Shown: one piece after another, positions 8,948 through 17,980 of the stretch
Position numbering within the stretch: the first letter of the stretch is position 1
Layout: the number at the start of each line of letters is the position of its first letter
NCBI GenBank assembly: GCA_003762875.1
Contig: RIBL01000002.1
Coordinates: forward strand, 62,001-126,000
Direction of reading: 5' to 3'
DNA from: Muribaculaceae bacterium Isolate-110 (HZI)
GTDB lineage: Bacteria > Bacteroidota > Bacteroidia > Bacteroidales > Muribaculaceae
Length of the DNA stretch: 64,000 bases
Notes under the pieces: generated by a model
The model's database searches: none
Told to the model about the DNA's origin: nothing
Seen by the model: only the letters and a program-made list of their open reading frames with translations
Program-made: the position numbers and the translations under genes

Positions 8948-10335
8948 AACACCTCGCTTATATTTTGTTCGCGATTCCACAACACCACCCTCACCTGAGG
9001 ATAGCGCGCCTTGATATGCTCAGCCGTATGCTGGGCCGAATACACGCTGCGGTGCTGTCCGCCGGTGCATCCATAGCTTACCATCAGTGACGAGAACCCG
9101 CGGCTCAGATAATTGTCTACAGCCCTGTCGACGAGACTGTAACACGACTCAAGAAACTCGCCTATCTCACCTCGCTCCTCAAGAAAATCTATCACTTCCC
9201 GGTCAAGCCCGGTGAGACGCTTGTATTGTTCATAACGGCCGGGGTTGTCCATGGCACGGCAGTCAAACACATATCCGCCACCGTTGCCCGAAGGGTCATC
9301 CGGTATACCTTTTTTATAAGAAAAACTGCTCACCCTCACGGTCAGACCGTCATAAGGCCCGGCCTCGGCGGCAGTCGCCTCTGTTTTTCCGACAAGCAGC
9401 GAGAGCACCTGCGCAAGATAGGGATAGTCACCGATGCCCTCGGCAAGAAGCACACGCAGATTGGCCAACGCCGGAGGTATGCTCTGCAAAAAATGCGGTT
9501 TGCGCTCAAAACGCCCCCTCAACCCATAGGCACCGAGCACCTGCAGCGTGCGTATAAGAGCCATCTCCCTCACCTGCTCTCTGAGCTTCCGATCATCGAC
9601 CGGCCCGTAACGTCGGGCCTCGTCGATATATACGTCGGTCAGCCGTTCGCGCAGTTCTGCCGGATATGCGGCCTTGGCCTGCCATAGAAACGATGCAAGG
9701 TCATAGGCCGCCGGTCCGCGCCGTCCGCCCTGGTAGTCTATCAGATAGGTCTCGCCATCCTTGACCATGACGTTGCGCGACTGAAAGTCACGCATCATGA
9801 AGCAACCGTGCTCCACACTCAGGCGTTCCACATCGGCGGCCAGCCTTACGAAATCCTCCTCCAGACGGGGTTCGCTGTAAGCTATGCCCGAAGTATTGAG
9901 AAACGAATATTTAAAATAATTGAGGTCCCACATCACAGCCCGGCTGTCAAACGCCTCGACCGGGAAGCAGCGCGCATAATCCAGACCCTCCGACCCTACA
10001 CAATGTAGACGGGCCAGCACACGCATGGCTTTTTCGAGCAACGTGACATTATCTCTTAGCGAAAACAGCGACACATCGCCAAGATCGCTCACCAGATAAG
10101 CCATGACATCATCGCTCACGGCAAGTATCTCCGGGACAGGCAGTCCGCACTCGCCGAAATGACGTGACAGATATATAAAAGCCTCGTTCTCGGCACGGTC
10201 GACACCCTCGACACCCACCACGCTGACAGGGCCTGACAGACGGTAATAACGGCGGTTTGATCCCGCGGGAGTGAGCGGTGTCACCGACTCAGGCTCTACG
10301 CCCGTATATTTCCTGTAAAGTTCTTTCAATATCAT
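8944..10335 (-). CDS. AmgK-like aminosugar kinase fused to RapZ C-terminal domain
   Basis: A 463-residue two-domain protein. Residues about 10-300 form an aminoglycoside-phosphotransferase-type kinase with the catalytic stretch MMRDFQSRNVMV (Asp183, Asn188) and the metal site YLIDYQGG (Asp200). This is the family of AmgK, which phosphorylates MurNAc or GlcNAc at the anomeric carbon. Residues about 331-453 match the C-terminal domain of RapZ, with VSSFSYKKGIP, YVFDCRAMDNPG and GCTGGQHRSV. In Enterobacteria that domain binds RNA and senses glucosamine-6-phosphate; the N-terminal P-loop half of RapZ is absent here. The partner MurU-like gene overlaps by four bases. The fusion suggests that salvage kinase activity is linked to amino-sugar sensing. 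Confidence 0.85.
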   Translation of the reverse strand: MILKELYRKYTGVEPESVTPLTPAGSNRRYYRLSGPVSVVGVEGVDRAENEAFIYLSRHFGECGLPVPEILAVSDDVMAYLVSDLGDVSLFSLRDNVTLLEKAMRVLARLHCVGSEGLDYARCFPVEAFDSRAVMWDLNYFKYSFLNTSGIAYSEPRLEEDFVRLAADVERLSVEHGCFMMRDFQSRNVMVKDGETYLIDYQGGRRGPAAYDLASFLWQAKAAYPAELRERLTDVYIDEARRYGPVDDRKLREQVREMALIRTLQVLGAYGLRGRFERKPHFLQSIPPALANLRVLLAEGIGDYPYLAQVLSLLVGKTEATAAEAGPYDGLTVRVSSFSYKKGIPDDPSGNGGGYVFDCRAMDNPGRYEQYKRLTGLDREVIDFLEERGEIGEFLESCYSLVDRAVDNYLSRGFSSLMVSYGCTGGQHRSVYSAQHTAEHIKARYPQVRVVLWNREQNISEVL

Positions 10336-10339
10336 GGTG

Positions 10340-10347
10340 CAAAAATA
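10340..10347 (-). promoter_or_regulatory. Probable -7 box for the kinase-RapZ gene
   Basis: TATTTTTG on the minus strand ends four bases before the ATG at 10335, implying a leaderless transcript. A TTTG lies upstream but with a spacer of only 14 bases, so the -33 element is uncertain. Confidence 0.45.
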
Positions 10348-10463
10348 ACGAGAAAAGATGACAAATCCTACAGCCCGGCAATCTGTACTGCGGTTTCATA
10401 GGCCTGAGATTTTACCGAGTTATATGTATAATGGCAAATGTACGAAAATTCTATGATTTTTCT

Positions 10464-10471
10464 TATCTTTG
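10464..10471 (+). promoter_or_regulatory. -7 box that sets the start of the SpoU-family gene
   Basis: TATCTTTG matches TAnnTTTG. It lies inside a longer open frame that begins at 10431, so that upstream ATG would be outside the transcript. The first usable in-frame start after the box is GTG at 10476. Confidence 0.6.
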
Positions 10472-10475
10472 CAAT

Positions 10476-11234
10476 GTGGAAACAGTCACTAACAACATAT
10501 GCAAATCGGTGGCATCGCTCGATGAGCGCAAACACCGCCGCCGTGAAGGAGCCTTCAAGGCCGAAGGCTCCAAATGTGTGCTCGACACACTCGGCCATTT
10601 CTCACTGCGCACCCTCTATGCCACACAGGAATGGATGGACGAGCACCCCGACATTGCCCGCCTCCCCCAAGCCGTGACCGCCGGACGCGGTGACCTGCGC
10701 AAGATGTCTTCGCTCACCACTCCGGGACAGGTGATAGCCGTGTATGACATACCCGAACGCACTTTCTCGCCGGCCGAGACTTCGGGCTCGCTCATGCTCG
10801 CCCTCGACACCATACAGGACCCCGGCAATCTCGGCACCATCATACGCGTGGCCGACTGGTATGGCATCACCGACATTCTTGCCTCGCGCGAGACGGCCGA
10901 CTGCTTCGCGCCCAAGGTCATACAGGCCACAATGGGGTCAATCTCACGTGTGGCCGTGCACTACTGCGACCTTCCGGCCACACTCTCCGCGTTGGGCAAC
11001 GTGAAAATCTACGGCACATTTCTTGACGGTGACGACATCGACACCGTGACACTCTCGCCCCAAGGCATCATCGTGATAGGCAACGAGGGCAACGGCATCT
11101 CCGACCCCGTAGCCTCACTCGTCACCGACCGCATCACCCTACCCTCATGGCCGGCCGGACGTCCCACAGGCGAATCACTCAACGCCGCCATAGCCACAGC
11201 CATCACAGTCTCTAAATTCCGTGCAGGAAGATAA
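10476..11234 (+). CDS. SpoU/TrmH-family RNA 2'-O-methyltransferase
   Basis: A 252-residue protein when read from GTG at 10476, a start chosen because a promoter box lies just upstream and because family members begin close to KSVASLDERKHRRREGAFKAEG. The N-terminal part is the L30-like substrate-binding domain. The C-terminal SPOUT domain carries the three signatures LDTIQDPGNLGTIIRVADW, IVIGNEGNGIS and LPSWPAGRPTGESLNAA(IA), which form the SAM-binding knot. The family methylates a ribose 2'-OH in rRNA or tRNA; the site cannot be assigned. The gap to radA is nine bases, so the two are probably cotranscribed. Confidence 0.88.
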   Translation: METVTNNICKSVASLDERKHRRREGAFKAEGSKCVLDTLGHFSLRTLYATQEWMDEHPDIARLPQAVTAGRGDLRKMSSLTTPGQVIAVYDIPERTFSPAETSGSLMLALDTIQDPGNLGTIIRVADWYGITDILASRETADCFAPKVIQATMGSISRVAVHYCDLPATLSALGNVKIYGTFLDGDDIDTVTLSPQGIIVIGNEGNGISDPVASLVTDRITLPSWPAGRPTGESLNAAIATAITVSKFRAGR

Positions 11235-11243
11235 ACGCACCAT

Positions 11244-12617
11244 ATGAAAGCCATCAAGACCGTATGGTTCTGCAACAGTTGCGGAGCCGAATCACCCAAA
11301 TGGGTCGGACGCTGTCCGGCATGCGGAGAATGGAACACCATGGTCGAGGAAAAGGTGCGCCCCGCCTCCAAGAGCCGCATCCTAATCTCCCCGGGGAGCA
11401 ACCACCACATTTCGGCACCCGTAGCGGTCTCGGCTATCGAGACCGCCGACGAGCCGCGTATCAAGATGCCGTCAGAGGAACTCAACCGTGTGCTCGGCGG
11501 AGGACTTGTGCCCGGAAGCATCATACTCATCGGCGGCGAGCCGGGCATAGGCAAGTCGACACTCGTGCTGCAAAACATTCTATCCATCAAATCGCGCACC
11601 ATACTCTATGTGTCGGGCGAGGAGAGCGCGCGCCAGATCAAAATGCGCGCCGACCGCATAGGCCGGCCGAGCGATAACGTGTTTATCGTCTGCGAGACAT
11701 CGCTCCAGAACATTGAGGAACACATCGAGAAGATACAGCCCGGACTCCTGATAGTCGACTCCATACAGACCATCGCCTCCGACGAGCTCGAGTCGGTGGC
11801 CGGCAGCGTCTCACAGGTGCGCGAGTGCGCCTCGCGTCTGCTCAAATATGCCAAAGAGTCGTCGGTCCCCGTAATGCTCATCGGCCATATCACCAAAGAC
11901 GGCAATCTGGCCGGCCCCAAGGTGCTCGAACACATAGTCGACGCAGTGCTCCACTTCGAGGGTGACGGCCAGCACATCTACAGATTGCTGCGTGCCATAA
12001 AAAACCGCTTCGGCTCCACCTCCGAGCTCGGCATCTACGAGATGTGTCAGCGCGGACTGCGCGAGGTCAGAAACCCATCCGAAATGCTCCTCTCCACCCA
12101 CACCGACGAAGACCTCTCGGGCGTAGCCATCGGAGTGACCATGGAGGGCATACGCTCGTTTCTCATCGAAGTCCAGGCTCTCGTCTCAACAGCAGCCTAC
12201 GGCACTCCGCAGCGGTCGGTCAACGGTTTCGACTCCAAACGTATGAACATGCTCCTGGCCGTGCTCGAGAAGCGCGCAGGATTCAAACTCGCGGCCAAAG
12301 ACGTGTTTCTCAACATCGCGGGCGGACTCAAAGTCAACGACCCAGCCATCGACCTTGCCGTAATCAGCGCGATACTCTCGAGCAACATCGACATGCCCAT
12401 CCCCCACTCCACCTGCATCACGGGCGAAGTCGGGCTCTCAGGCGAGATACGTCCGGTAGGCCGCATAGAGCAACGCATACGCGAAGCAGAAAAACTCGGC
12501 ATGGACACCATCCTCATTCCCCGCGGCAACCTCAAGGGCATCGACACCTCATCGTTTGGCATCCGCATAATCGAAATAGCCAAAGTCGAAGAAGCCCTCC
12601 GCACACTCTTTGCCTGA
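11244..12617 (+). CDS. radA: DNA repair protein RadA
   Basis: A 457-residue RadA/Sms of normal length. It has an N-terminal four-cysteine zinc finger (CNSCGAESPKWVGRCPAC), a RecA-like core with Walker A GGEPGIGKST, the RadA-specific KNRFGSTSELGIYEM motif, and a C-terminal Lon-protease-like domain. RadA is a hexameric helicase-like ATPase that promotes branch migration during recombinational repair. It follows the methyltransferase by nine bases. Its 3' end faces the first ECF sigma gene across a large inverted repeat. Confidence 0.97.
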   Translation: MKAIKTVWFCNSCGAESPKWVGRCPACGEWNTMVEEKVRPASKSRILISPGSNHHISAPVAVSAIETADEPRIKMPSEELNRVLGGGLVPGSIILIGGEPGIGKSTLVLQNILSIKSRTILYVSGEESARQIKMRADRIGRPSDNVFIVCETSLQNIEEHIEKIQPGLLIVDSIQTIASDELESVAGSVSQVRECASRLLKYAKESSVPVMLIGHITKDGNLAGPKVLEHIVDAVLHFEGDGQHIYRLLRAIKNRFGSTSELGIYEMCQRGLREVRNPSEMLLSTHTDEDLSGVAIGVTMEGIRSFLIEVQALVSTAAYGTPQRSVNGFDSKRMNMLLAVLEKRAGFKLAAKDVFLNIAGGLKVNDPAIDLAVISAILSSNIDMPIPHSTCITGEVGLSGEIRPVGRIEQRIREAEKLGMDTILIPRGNLKGIDTSSFGIRIIEIAKVEEALRTLFA

Positions 12618-12633
12618 CACCGGGCCAAAAGAA

Positions 12634-12742
12634 GAAGATACAAAAGGACAAAAGATTCAGAAGAAACAAAAGTTTTTTGCCATAAAACCGGCAATATAAA
12701 AAACTTTTGTTTCTTCTGAATCTTTTGTCCTTTTGTATCTTC
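12634..12742. repeat. Convergent-end palindrome, copy 1
   Basis: A perfect 45-base inverted repeat (12634-12678 and 12698-12742) with a 19-base loop. The left arm reads GATACAAAAGGACAAAAG, then ATTCAGAAGAAACAAAAG, then a T run. It lies between the 3' ends of radA and the ECF sigma gene and could act as a bidirectional terminator. The same word set recurs at 23387, 46854 and 48749. Confidence 0.9.
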
Positions 12743-12763
12743 ACGCGCCACGGGCAGTATCAT

Positions 12764-13360
12764 CTACCCGGCCACGCTGTCGGCAAACACCGAGCCGGCC
12801 GCAACTATGACCATCACATAATGCTCGTCGATGTTGCCGCCGAGACGCTCGCGTAACATGTCGAGGAGCTTGGCCTTACGTTTTTTCACCGTAATCTCCG
12901 CGACATTGAGCATCGAGGCCACCTCGACATTTCTGAGTCCCTGCTCAAAACTAAGTTCAAAGACACTCCTGTATTTCTCAGGCAGCGATCTGACCACCGA
13001 AAACAGTGCCACATACACCTCCTGCTCAATCATCGCGAGCGACACATCCTCGGCCTCATCCTCCGAGAGCATTCCGTGCTCCACATACCGGCGGCCAAGA
13101 TCCTCCTTGCGTAGCATCATCAGAGCATTGTTGCGCACAGCCGTCAGCAGCCATGCGCGCCACTTGTTAATGTCAGAGAGTTCGTCGCGTCGCACATAAG
13201 TATTCATCACCGCCTCCTGCACACAATCCTCCGCCATATATGACAGTTTCGGCCCAAGTATGCGTGAGGCATAGCTGAGCAGTCGCGGATAGATCACCGA
13301 ATAAAAAGGTGTCATCCTCCCGGCCAAAAAAGATGTGAATATGTGCTGATAATCCGCCAC
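12764..13360 (-). CDS. ECF RNA polymerase sigma factor (locus 1)
   Basis: A 198-residue sigma-70 family factor of the ECF class. Region 2 includes AEDCVQEAVMNTYVRRDEL. Region 4 includes SLPEKYRSVFELSFEQGLRN and the helix-turn-helix VEVASMLNVAEITVKKRKAK. It is divergent from the FecR anti-sigma gene, which is followed by SusC and SusD genes, so it probably drives that locus when FecR releases it. The C-terminus carries a hydrophobic extension (YVMVIVAAGSVFADSVAG) beyond region 4 that is absent from the sister factor at 51466. A minus-strand TAnnTTTG box at 13388-13381 lies about 21 bases upstream. Confidence 0.93.
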   Translation of the reverse strand: MADYQHIFTSFLAGRMTPFYSVIYPRLLSYASRILGPKLSYMAEDCVQEAVMNTYVRRDELSDINKWRAWLLTAVRNNALMMLRKEDLGRRYVEHGMLSEDEAEDVSLAMIEQEVYVALFSVVRSLPEKYRSVFELSFEQGLRNVEVASMLNVAEITVKKRKAKLLDMLRERLGGNIDEHYVMVIVAAGSVFADSVAG

Positions 13361-13380
13361 GTTGTGTAATGTTGGGGATG

Positions 13381-13388
13381 CAAAGTTA
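13381..13388 (-). promoter_or_regulatory. Probable -7 box for ECF sigma 1
   Basis: TAACTTTG on the minus strand, 21 bases before the ATG. No clear -33 element was found. Confidence 0.45.
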
Positions 13389-13439
13389 AGGTTTTTGAGC
13401 TATTTTTTCGTAAAAAGTATATTTTTCTTCAAAAAAATG

Positions 13440-13449
13440 TATACTTTTT
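13440..13449 (+). promoter_or_regulatory. Motif shared by both fecR upstream regions
   Basis: TATACTTTTT lies 45 bases before the fecR ATG. The same ten bases occur at 52108-52117, 40 bases before the second fecR. It is a candidate element for ECF-sigma-dependent transcription. Confidence 0.35.
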
Positions 13450-13493
13450 GAATCCTTACGCATGTATATACCGACATCACACCTCTAACCGCA

Positions 13494-14666
13494 ATGGATA
13501 GGATCAGCTTACTCATATTAAAGAAAATCACATCATCGCTGTCGACCGACGAGGCCATGGAGCTTGAGACCTGGATAGGAAACAATCCTGCAAGGCGCAA
13601 CCTCATCGACCGTCTCACCGACCCGTCGGCTCTCGACGAAGAGTATGCCGGCGAGCTACGCATACGCCACGAGCGGCCTGCACGCGACATGGCTCTGCGC
13701 ATACGCCACATGCATCGTCAGCATACACGCCGCCGTGTGTTCAGAGTGGCAGCGGCCATCGCTGCGACAACGGTGATCGGAGCGGCCGCATGGCTCTACA
13801 TTACCGGCGACTCCGACAGCTCAGGCAGCGCGACACCGCCCCTGGCCGGAGCCATACTGTCGATCGACGACATAGCTCCCGGCAAGACCGGAGCAGTCTA
13901 TAAGACAGCCAACGGCGACGCCGTTGCCCTCGGCGCGTCCGACACAGCCATCATGGCCAACATACTCCCCATAAGACACCCCGACCGATGCGATGCCAAC
14001 CGGCCGGCCGACAACCTGTGTCTTGAAGTGGCCCGCGGACACGAATTTAAAATCATGCTCGAAGACTCCACCGTGGTGTGGCTCAACTCCGAGTCAACGC
14101 TCAGCTATCCCGAAGTGTTCAGAGCGTCCGAGCGTCGTGTCCACGTGACCGGCGAAGCTTATTTTGCCGTCAAGCCCGACGACTCGCGCCCCTTCTATGT
14201 CGAGACCGACGAGCAGGTGGTGAGAGTCTACGGCACGGCCTTCAACGTCAGGACCTATGCCGACGACCCATGCGTATGCACCACCCTCGAGCACGGCTCC
14301 ATTGCCATCTCGCTCGCCGAGACACCGTCTGGCGAAGTGCGCCTCTCTCCCGGCCATCAGGCCAGGCTAAATCGTCAGGACAGCAAGCTCGACATGCTCG
14401 TGGTAGACCCTCAGGTCATCACCGGCTGGCGCAACGGACGCTTTGTGTTTCAAAACCAGCCTCTCTCCGTAATCATGCGCGACCTCGCACGATGGTATGA
14501 CTTTGAATACGAGTTTGACGACCCCGACCTTCAGAACATAATATTCATGGGCAGCATACCGCGTTACAGCGACTTCTCGGTGGCCAAACGCATCCTCGAA
14601 CGCAGCGGAGGCATCGAACTCAAGGCCTCGGGCAGCAAGATTATCATCACCACGTGCAGTAAATAA
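13494..14666 (+). CDS. FecR-type anti-sigma factor (locus 1)
   Basis: A 390-residue inner-membrane protein. A cytoplasmic N-terminal helical region (residues 1-80), which would bind the sigma factor, is followed by one membrane segment (AAAIAATTVIGAAAWLYI), then a periplasmic FecR domain (EFKIMLEDSTVVWLNSESTL, VTGEAYFAVKPD, VRVYGTAFNVR) and a C-terminal DUF4974/STN-like domain (FVFQNQPLSVIMRDLARWYD). FecR proteins relay ligand occupancy from the STN domain of a TonB-dependent receptor to the ECF sigma factor. It is divergent from that sigma gene and 36 bases upstream of susC. The periplasmic half is very similar to the second FecR at 52157. Confidence 0.94.
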   Translation: MDRISLLILKKITSSLSTDEAMELETWIGNNPARRNLIDRLTDPSALDEEYAGELRIRHERPARDMALRIRHMHRQHTRRRVFRVAAAIAATTVIGAAAWLYITGDSDSSGSATPPLAGAILSIDDIAPGKTGAVYKTANGDAVALGASDTAIMANILPIRHPDRCDANRPADNLCLEVARGHEFKIMLEDSTVVWLNSESTLSYPEVFRASERRVHVTGEAYFAVKPDDSRPFYVETDEQVVRVYGTAFNVRTYADDPCVCTTLEHGSIAISLAETPSGEVRLSPGHQARLNRQDSKLDMLVVDPQVITGWRNGRFVFQNQPLSVIMRDLARWYDFEYEFDDPDLQNIIFMGSIPRYSDFSVAKRILERSGGIELKASGSKIIITTCSK

Positions 14667-14702
14667 ACCAAAACCAATTATTCATCATATTATTATCACG
14701 TC

Positions 14703-17700
14703 ATGAGAAAAAGTTTTTTGATTTTCATTGTGTCGGCCCTGCTGCTAATCCCGTTGGGCGGCTATGCAAGGAGCTTCAATGTAACGTTTCGCAACGATAA
14801 CGTCGAGGCCGCGCTCAACATTCTCCAGAAAGAGACCGGATATGACTTCGTGTATCGCAAAGACCTTATCAACGGCATCTCGACACCCGTCTCGGGCAGC
14901 TACCGCAACGTCGACCTCGACTATCTGCTGCAACATGTCGTGACCGCACAGATGGGCCTCGGCTATGAGGTAATCGACAAGACGGTCATACTGCGCAAAG
15001 GCGAGCCCGCCTCATCGGAAAAGAAAACCGTCTCAGGCACCGTTACCGACGAGCACGGCGACCCCGTGATAGGCGCGAGCGTCATCATAAGCGGCTCCAC
15101 CAAGGGCGTGGCCACCGACATGGACGGACGTTTTACGCTCAATGATGTCCCGGCCAACGGTTCGTTCAACATATCATATATCGGCTACAAGCCTGTGACC
15201 GTCCACGTCAACGGACGCTCATCCTTCAGCCTCTCGCTCATACCCGACCAGCAGAAACTCGACGAAGTGGTAGTGGTAGGCTACGGCACAACCAACATCA
15301 AAGACCTCACCGGCTCGGTATCTTCGATCGGCGAGCGCACACTGAGCCAGCTCAACGTGCCCAACGCCTCGCAGATGCTGCAAAACCTCGCCGCCGGCGT
15401 GCAGGTGTCGTCAGGCACAGGCGTCCCCGGCGAGACTGTCAGAGTGCGTGTGCGCGGTGCCACATCGCTCACGGGCAGCAACGAGCCGCTGTTTGTAATC
15501 GACGGCATACCCGTCACCGACTCGAGCGCGCTCAACGACATACCTCCCAGCGACATCAAGTCGATGGACGTGCTCAAGGACGCATCGGCAGCCGCCATTT
15601 ATGGTTCCCGCGCAGCCAACGGTGTTGTACTCGTGACCACCAAGCGCGGTGAAATTGACCAGAAAGCCACCGTATCGTTCTCCTACAATGTCACAACCGA
15701 CAAACAGATCAACAACTTCCGTATACTCTACGGCGACGAATGGCGCGAGACCATCCGACGCTTTGCCCGCGAGACTCTGGCCATCGACCCCTCCAACTCA
15801 GCCGCCAACAGTATTCTGGCCGAAGGCTCGACCGACCTGGGCTCGGCCAACACCAACTGGTTTGACCTCGTGAAGCAGACCGCCATACGCCACAACGCCA
15901 CAATGAGCGTGTCGGGCGGTGGCAAAAGCTCCAAATATTTTATGTCGCTCTCGCTTATGGATCAGAAAGGCATGGTGATAGGCGACCGCCTCAAACGCTA
16001 CAGCGCGCGCATCTCGGCCGAGGCCTCGGTGCTCCCCATACTGCGTTTCGGCATGAACGCCAACATGACCTACAACGACAGCCATAGTGCCAACACCTCG
16101 CTCTTTACAGCCCAGGGTGTGCGTCCAGACCTCTCACCCTACTATGAGGACGGCTCCTATGACCTCTCCAACTCCAACAACCCCGTGGCGGCTCTCGAAA
16201 AGAAAAACGCCAACGAGAACTCGACCATAATGGGTACAGTCTACGGCGAACTCGACATCATCAATGGACTCCGTTTCCGCACAAGCCTCTCGGGCACATA
16301 TGGCCACACCGACTCCGAGACCTTCACCCCCTCGGTGCTGAGCACCCGCAAGGAAAACTATGGATCGGAAGGACACTCGCGCCGCAGCAAGACCGTGTGG
16401 GACAACACGCTCAACTACAACAATAAGTTTAACGACATCCATTCGATCGACGCCATGGTGGGCGTGTCGTGGGAACGCTACATCTCCAAGACCCAGAGCC
16501 TCAGCGGACAGACCTATCCCGACGATGAGATATTCACCAACATAGGCAGCGCGGCCACCCTCTCCAACTGGAGCAGCGGCTACTCGTCGACAGGCCTCTT
16601 CTCGTCATTCGCACGCGCCAACTACCGATTGTTTGACCGCTATCTCTTCACGTTCACATGCCGCTATGACGGCTCATCGATGTTCGGAGCCAACAACCGC
16701 TACGGCTTCTTCCCCTCGGGAGCCATAGCCTGGCGCATCAACAATGAGCGATTCATGCGCGACCTCACATTTATCGACGACCTCAAACTCCGTGCGAGCG
16801 CGGGTGTGACAGGCGTGCAGAACTTCGGCTCCTACACCAACCGCGACCTCTACTCGTCGGGCAGCTACAACGACGGCAGCACCATCTACCACTCACGTGT
16901 GGGCAATCACGATATACGCTGGGAGAAGTCGACACAGTATGACCTCGGTCTTGACTTCTCATTCCTCAACAGCCGTATACGCGGTTCGCTCTCGGGCTAT
17001 TGGAAAGTCACCAACGACCTCATATGGTCATTCTCATTCCCGTCGAGCGCGACAAGCGGCACCATGTCACGCAACATCGGAGCCGTGCGTAACGCCGGCG
17101 TGGAGCTTAACGTCACAGGCCGCGTCATCGACACCCGCGACTGGAATCTTGAACTGACACTCAACATGTCACACAACCGCAACAAGGTGACCCGTCTCGT
17201 CGAGGAGGGCCGCGCCCAGTCGGCGATGACCGAAGTGGTGCAAGGCTCGGGCAACCAGGTGCTTGTCGAGGGTTATCCCATGGGGGTTTTCTTCGGCTAC
17301 AAATACAACGGCATCATCCAGTCCCAGGCCCGTGTCGACGAGCTCAACGCGTACGCCCAGTCAATGGGCAACTCCTATTATGACAGCAACACGCTCAAGC
17401 CCGGACATCTCGAGATAGCCGACCTCAACGGCGACGGCATCATCAACTACTATGACCGCACCGTCATCGGCAGCCCAGAGCCCGACGTGTATGGAGGTCT
17501 CATCGCCAACCTCGGCTACAAGGACTTCACACTATTCTGCAACTTCGGCTATCAGATAGGCGGTAAAAAACTTTACACCAAGGCTCTCCAGAACCTTCCC
17601 GGCCAGCTCACAGGACTCATCGACTATGGACTCAACGACCGCTGGACACCTCAGAATCCCGATGCCAAATATCCGGCCCTCTACATAGGCGACGGTGTGC

Positions 17701-17957
17701 CCAAGCTCACCGACCACCAGCTCTTTGACTCCTCGTTCTTCCGTCTGCAGGAAGTACGCCTGTCCTACAATCTACCCCTTGGCCGCGTGGCCCGCGGCAG
17801 CCTCTTTGTCTCGGCCACCAACCTCTTCACCATCACTTCCTATCCCGGCACCGACGCCGCCACCGTCAACCAGGCGAGCAACTATGGCGGCAACTACGAG
17901 ACAAGCAACTATCCCGGTCTGCGTTCGTTCTCAGCCGGCGTGCAGATAACACTCTAA
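14703..17957 (+). CDS. SusC/RagA-type TonB-dependent outer membrane receptor (locus 1)
   Basis: A 1084-residue receptor with a signal peptide (residues 1-22), an STN domain (about 24-98), a carboxypeptidase-regulatory-like domain (about 108-190), a TonB box (EVVVVGYGT), a plug (VRVRGATSLTGSNEPLFVID, KDASAAAIYGSRAANGVV) and a C-terminal beta-barrel. The STN domain allows signalling to FecR, so the receptor probably controls its own expression. Its partner SusD starts 23 bases after the stop. No glycoside hydrolase, lyase or peptidase gene accompanies it, so the imported ligand is unknown. Confidence 0.96.
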   Translation: MRKSFLIFIVSALLLIPLGGYARSFNVTFRNDNVEAALNILQKETGYDFVYRKDLINGISTPVSGSYRNVDLDYLLQHVVTAQMGLGYEVIDKTVILRKGEPASSEKKTVSGTVTDEHGDPVIGASVIISGSTKGVATDMDGRFTLNDVPANGSFNISYIGYKPVTVHVNGRSSFSLSLIPDQQKLDEVVVVGYGTTNIKDLTGSVSSIGERTLSQLNVPNASQMLQNLAAGVQVSSGTGVPGETVRVRVRGATSLTGSNEPLFVIDGIPVTDSSALNDIPPSDIKSMDVLKDASAAAIYGSRAANGVVLVTTKRGEIDQKATVSFSYNVTTDKQINNFRILYGDEWRETIRRFARETLAIDPSNSAANSILAEGSTDLGSANTNWFDLVKQTAIRHNATMSVSGGGKSSKYFMSLSLMDQKGMVIGDRLKRYSARISAEASVLPILRFGMNANMTYNDSHSANTSLFTAQGVRPDLSPYYEDGSYDLSNSNNPVAALEKKNANENSTIMGTVYGELDIINGLRFRTSLSGTYGHTDSETFTPSVLSTRKENYGSEGHSRRSKTVWDNTLNYNNKFNDIHSIDAMVGVSWERYISKTQSLSGQTYPDDEIFTNIGSAATLSNWSSGYSSTGLFSSFARANYRLFDRYLFTFTCRYDGSSMFGANNRYGFFPSGAIAWRINNERFMRDLTFIDDLKLRASAGVTGVQNFGSYTNRDLYSSGSYNDGSTIYHSRVGNHDIRWEKSTQYDLGLDFSFLNSRIRGSLSGYWKVTNDLIWSFSFPSSATSGTMSRNIGAVRNAGVELNVTGRVIDTRDWNLELTLNMSHNRNKVTRLVEEGRAQSAMTEVVQGSGNQVLVEGYPMGVFFGYKYNGIIQSQARVDELNAYAQSMGNSYYDSNTLKPGHLEIADLNGDGIINYYDRTVIGSPEPDVYGGLIANLGYKDFTLFCNFGYQIGGKKLYTKALQNLPGQLTGLIDYGLNDRWTPQNPDAKYPALYIGDGVPKLTDHQLFDSSFFRLQEVRLSYNLPLGRVARGSLFVSATNLFTITSYPGTDAATVNQASNYGGNYETSNYPGLRSFSAGVQITL

Positions 17958-17980
17958 CCGATAAATTTGTGTACAAAACG

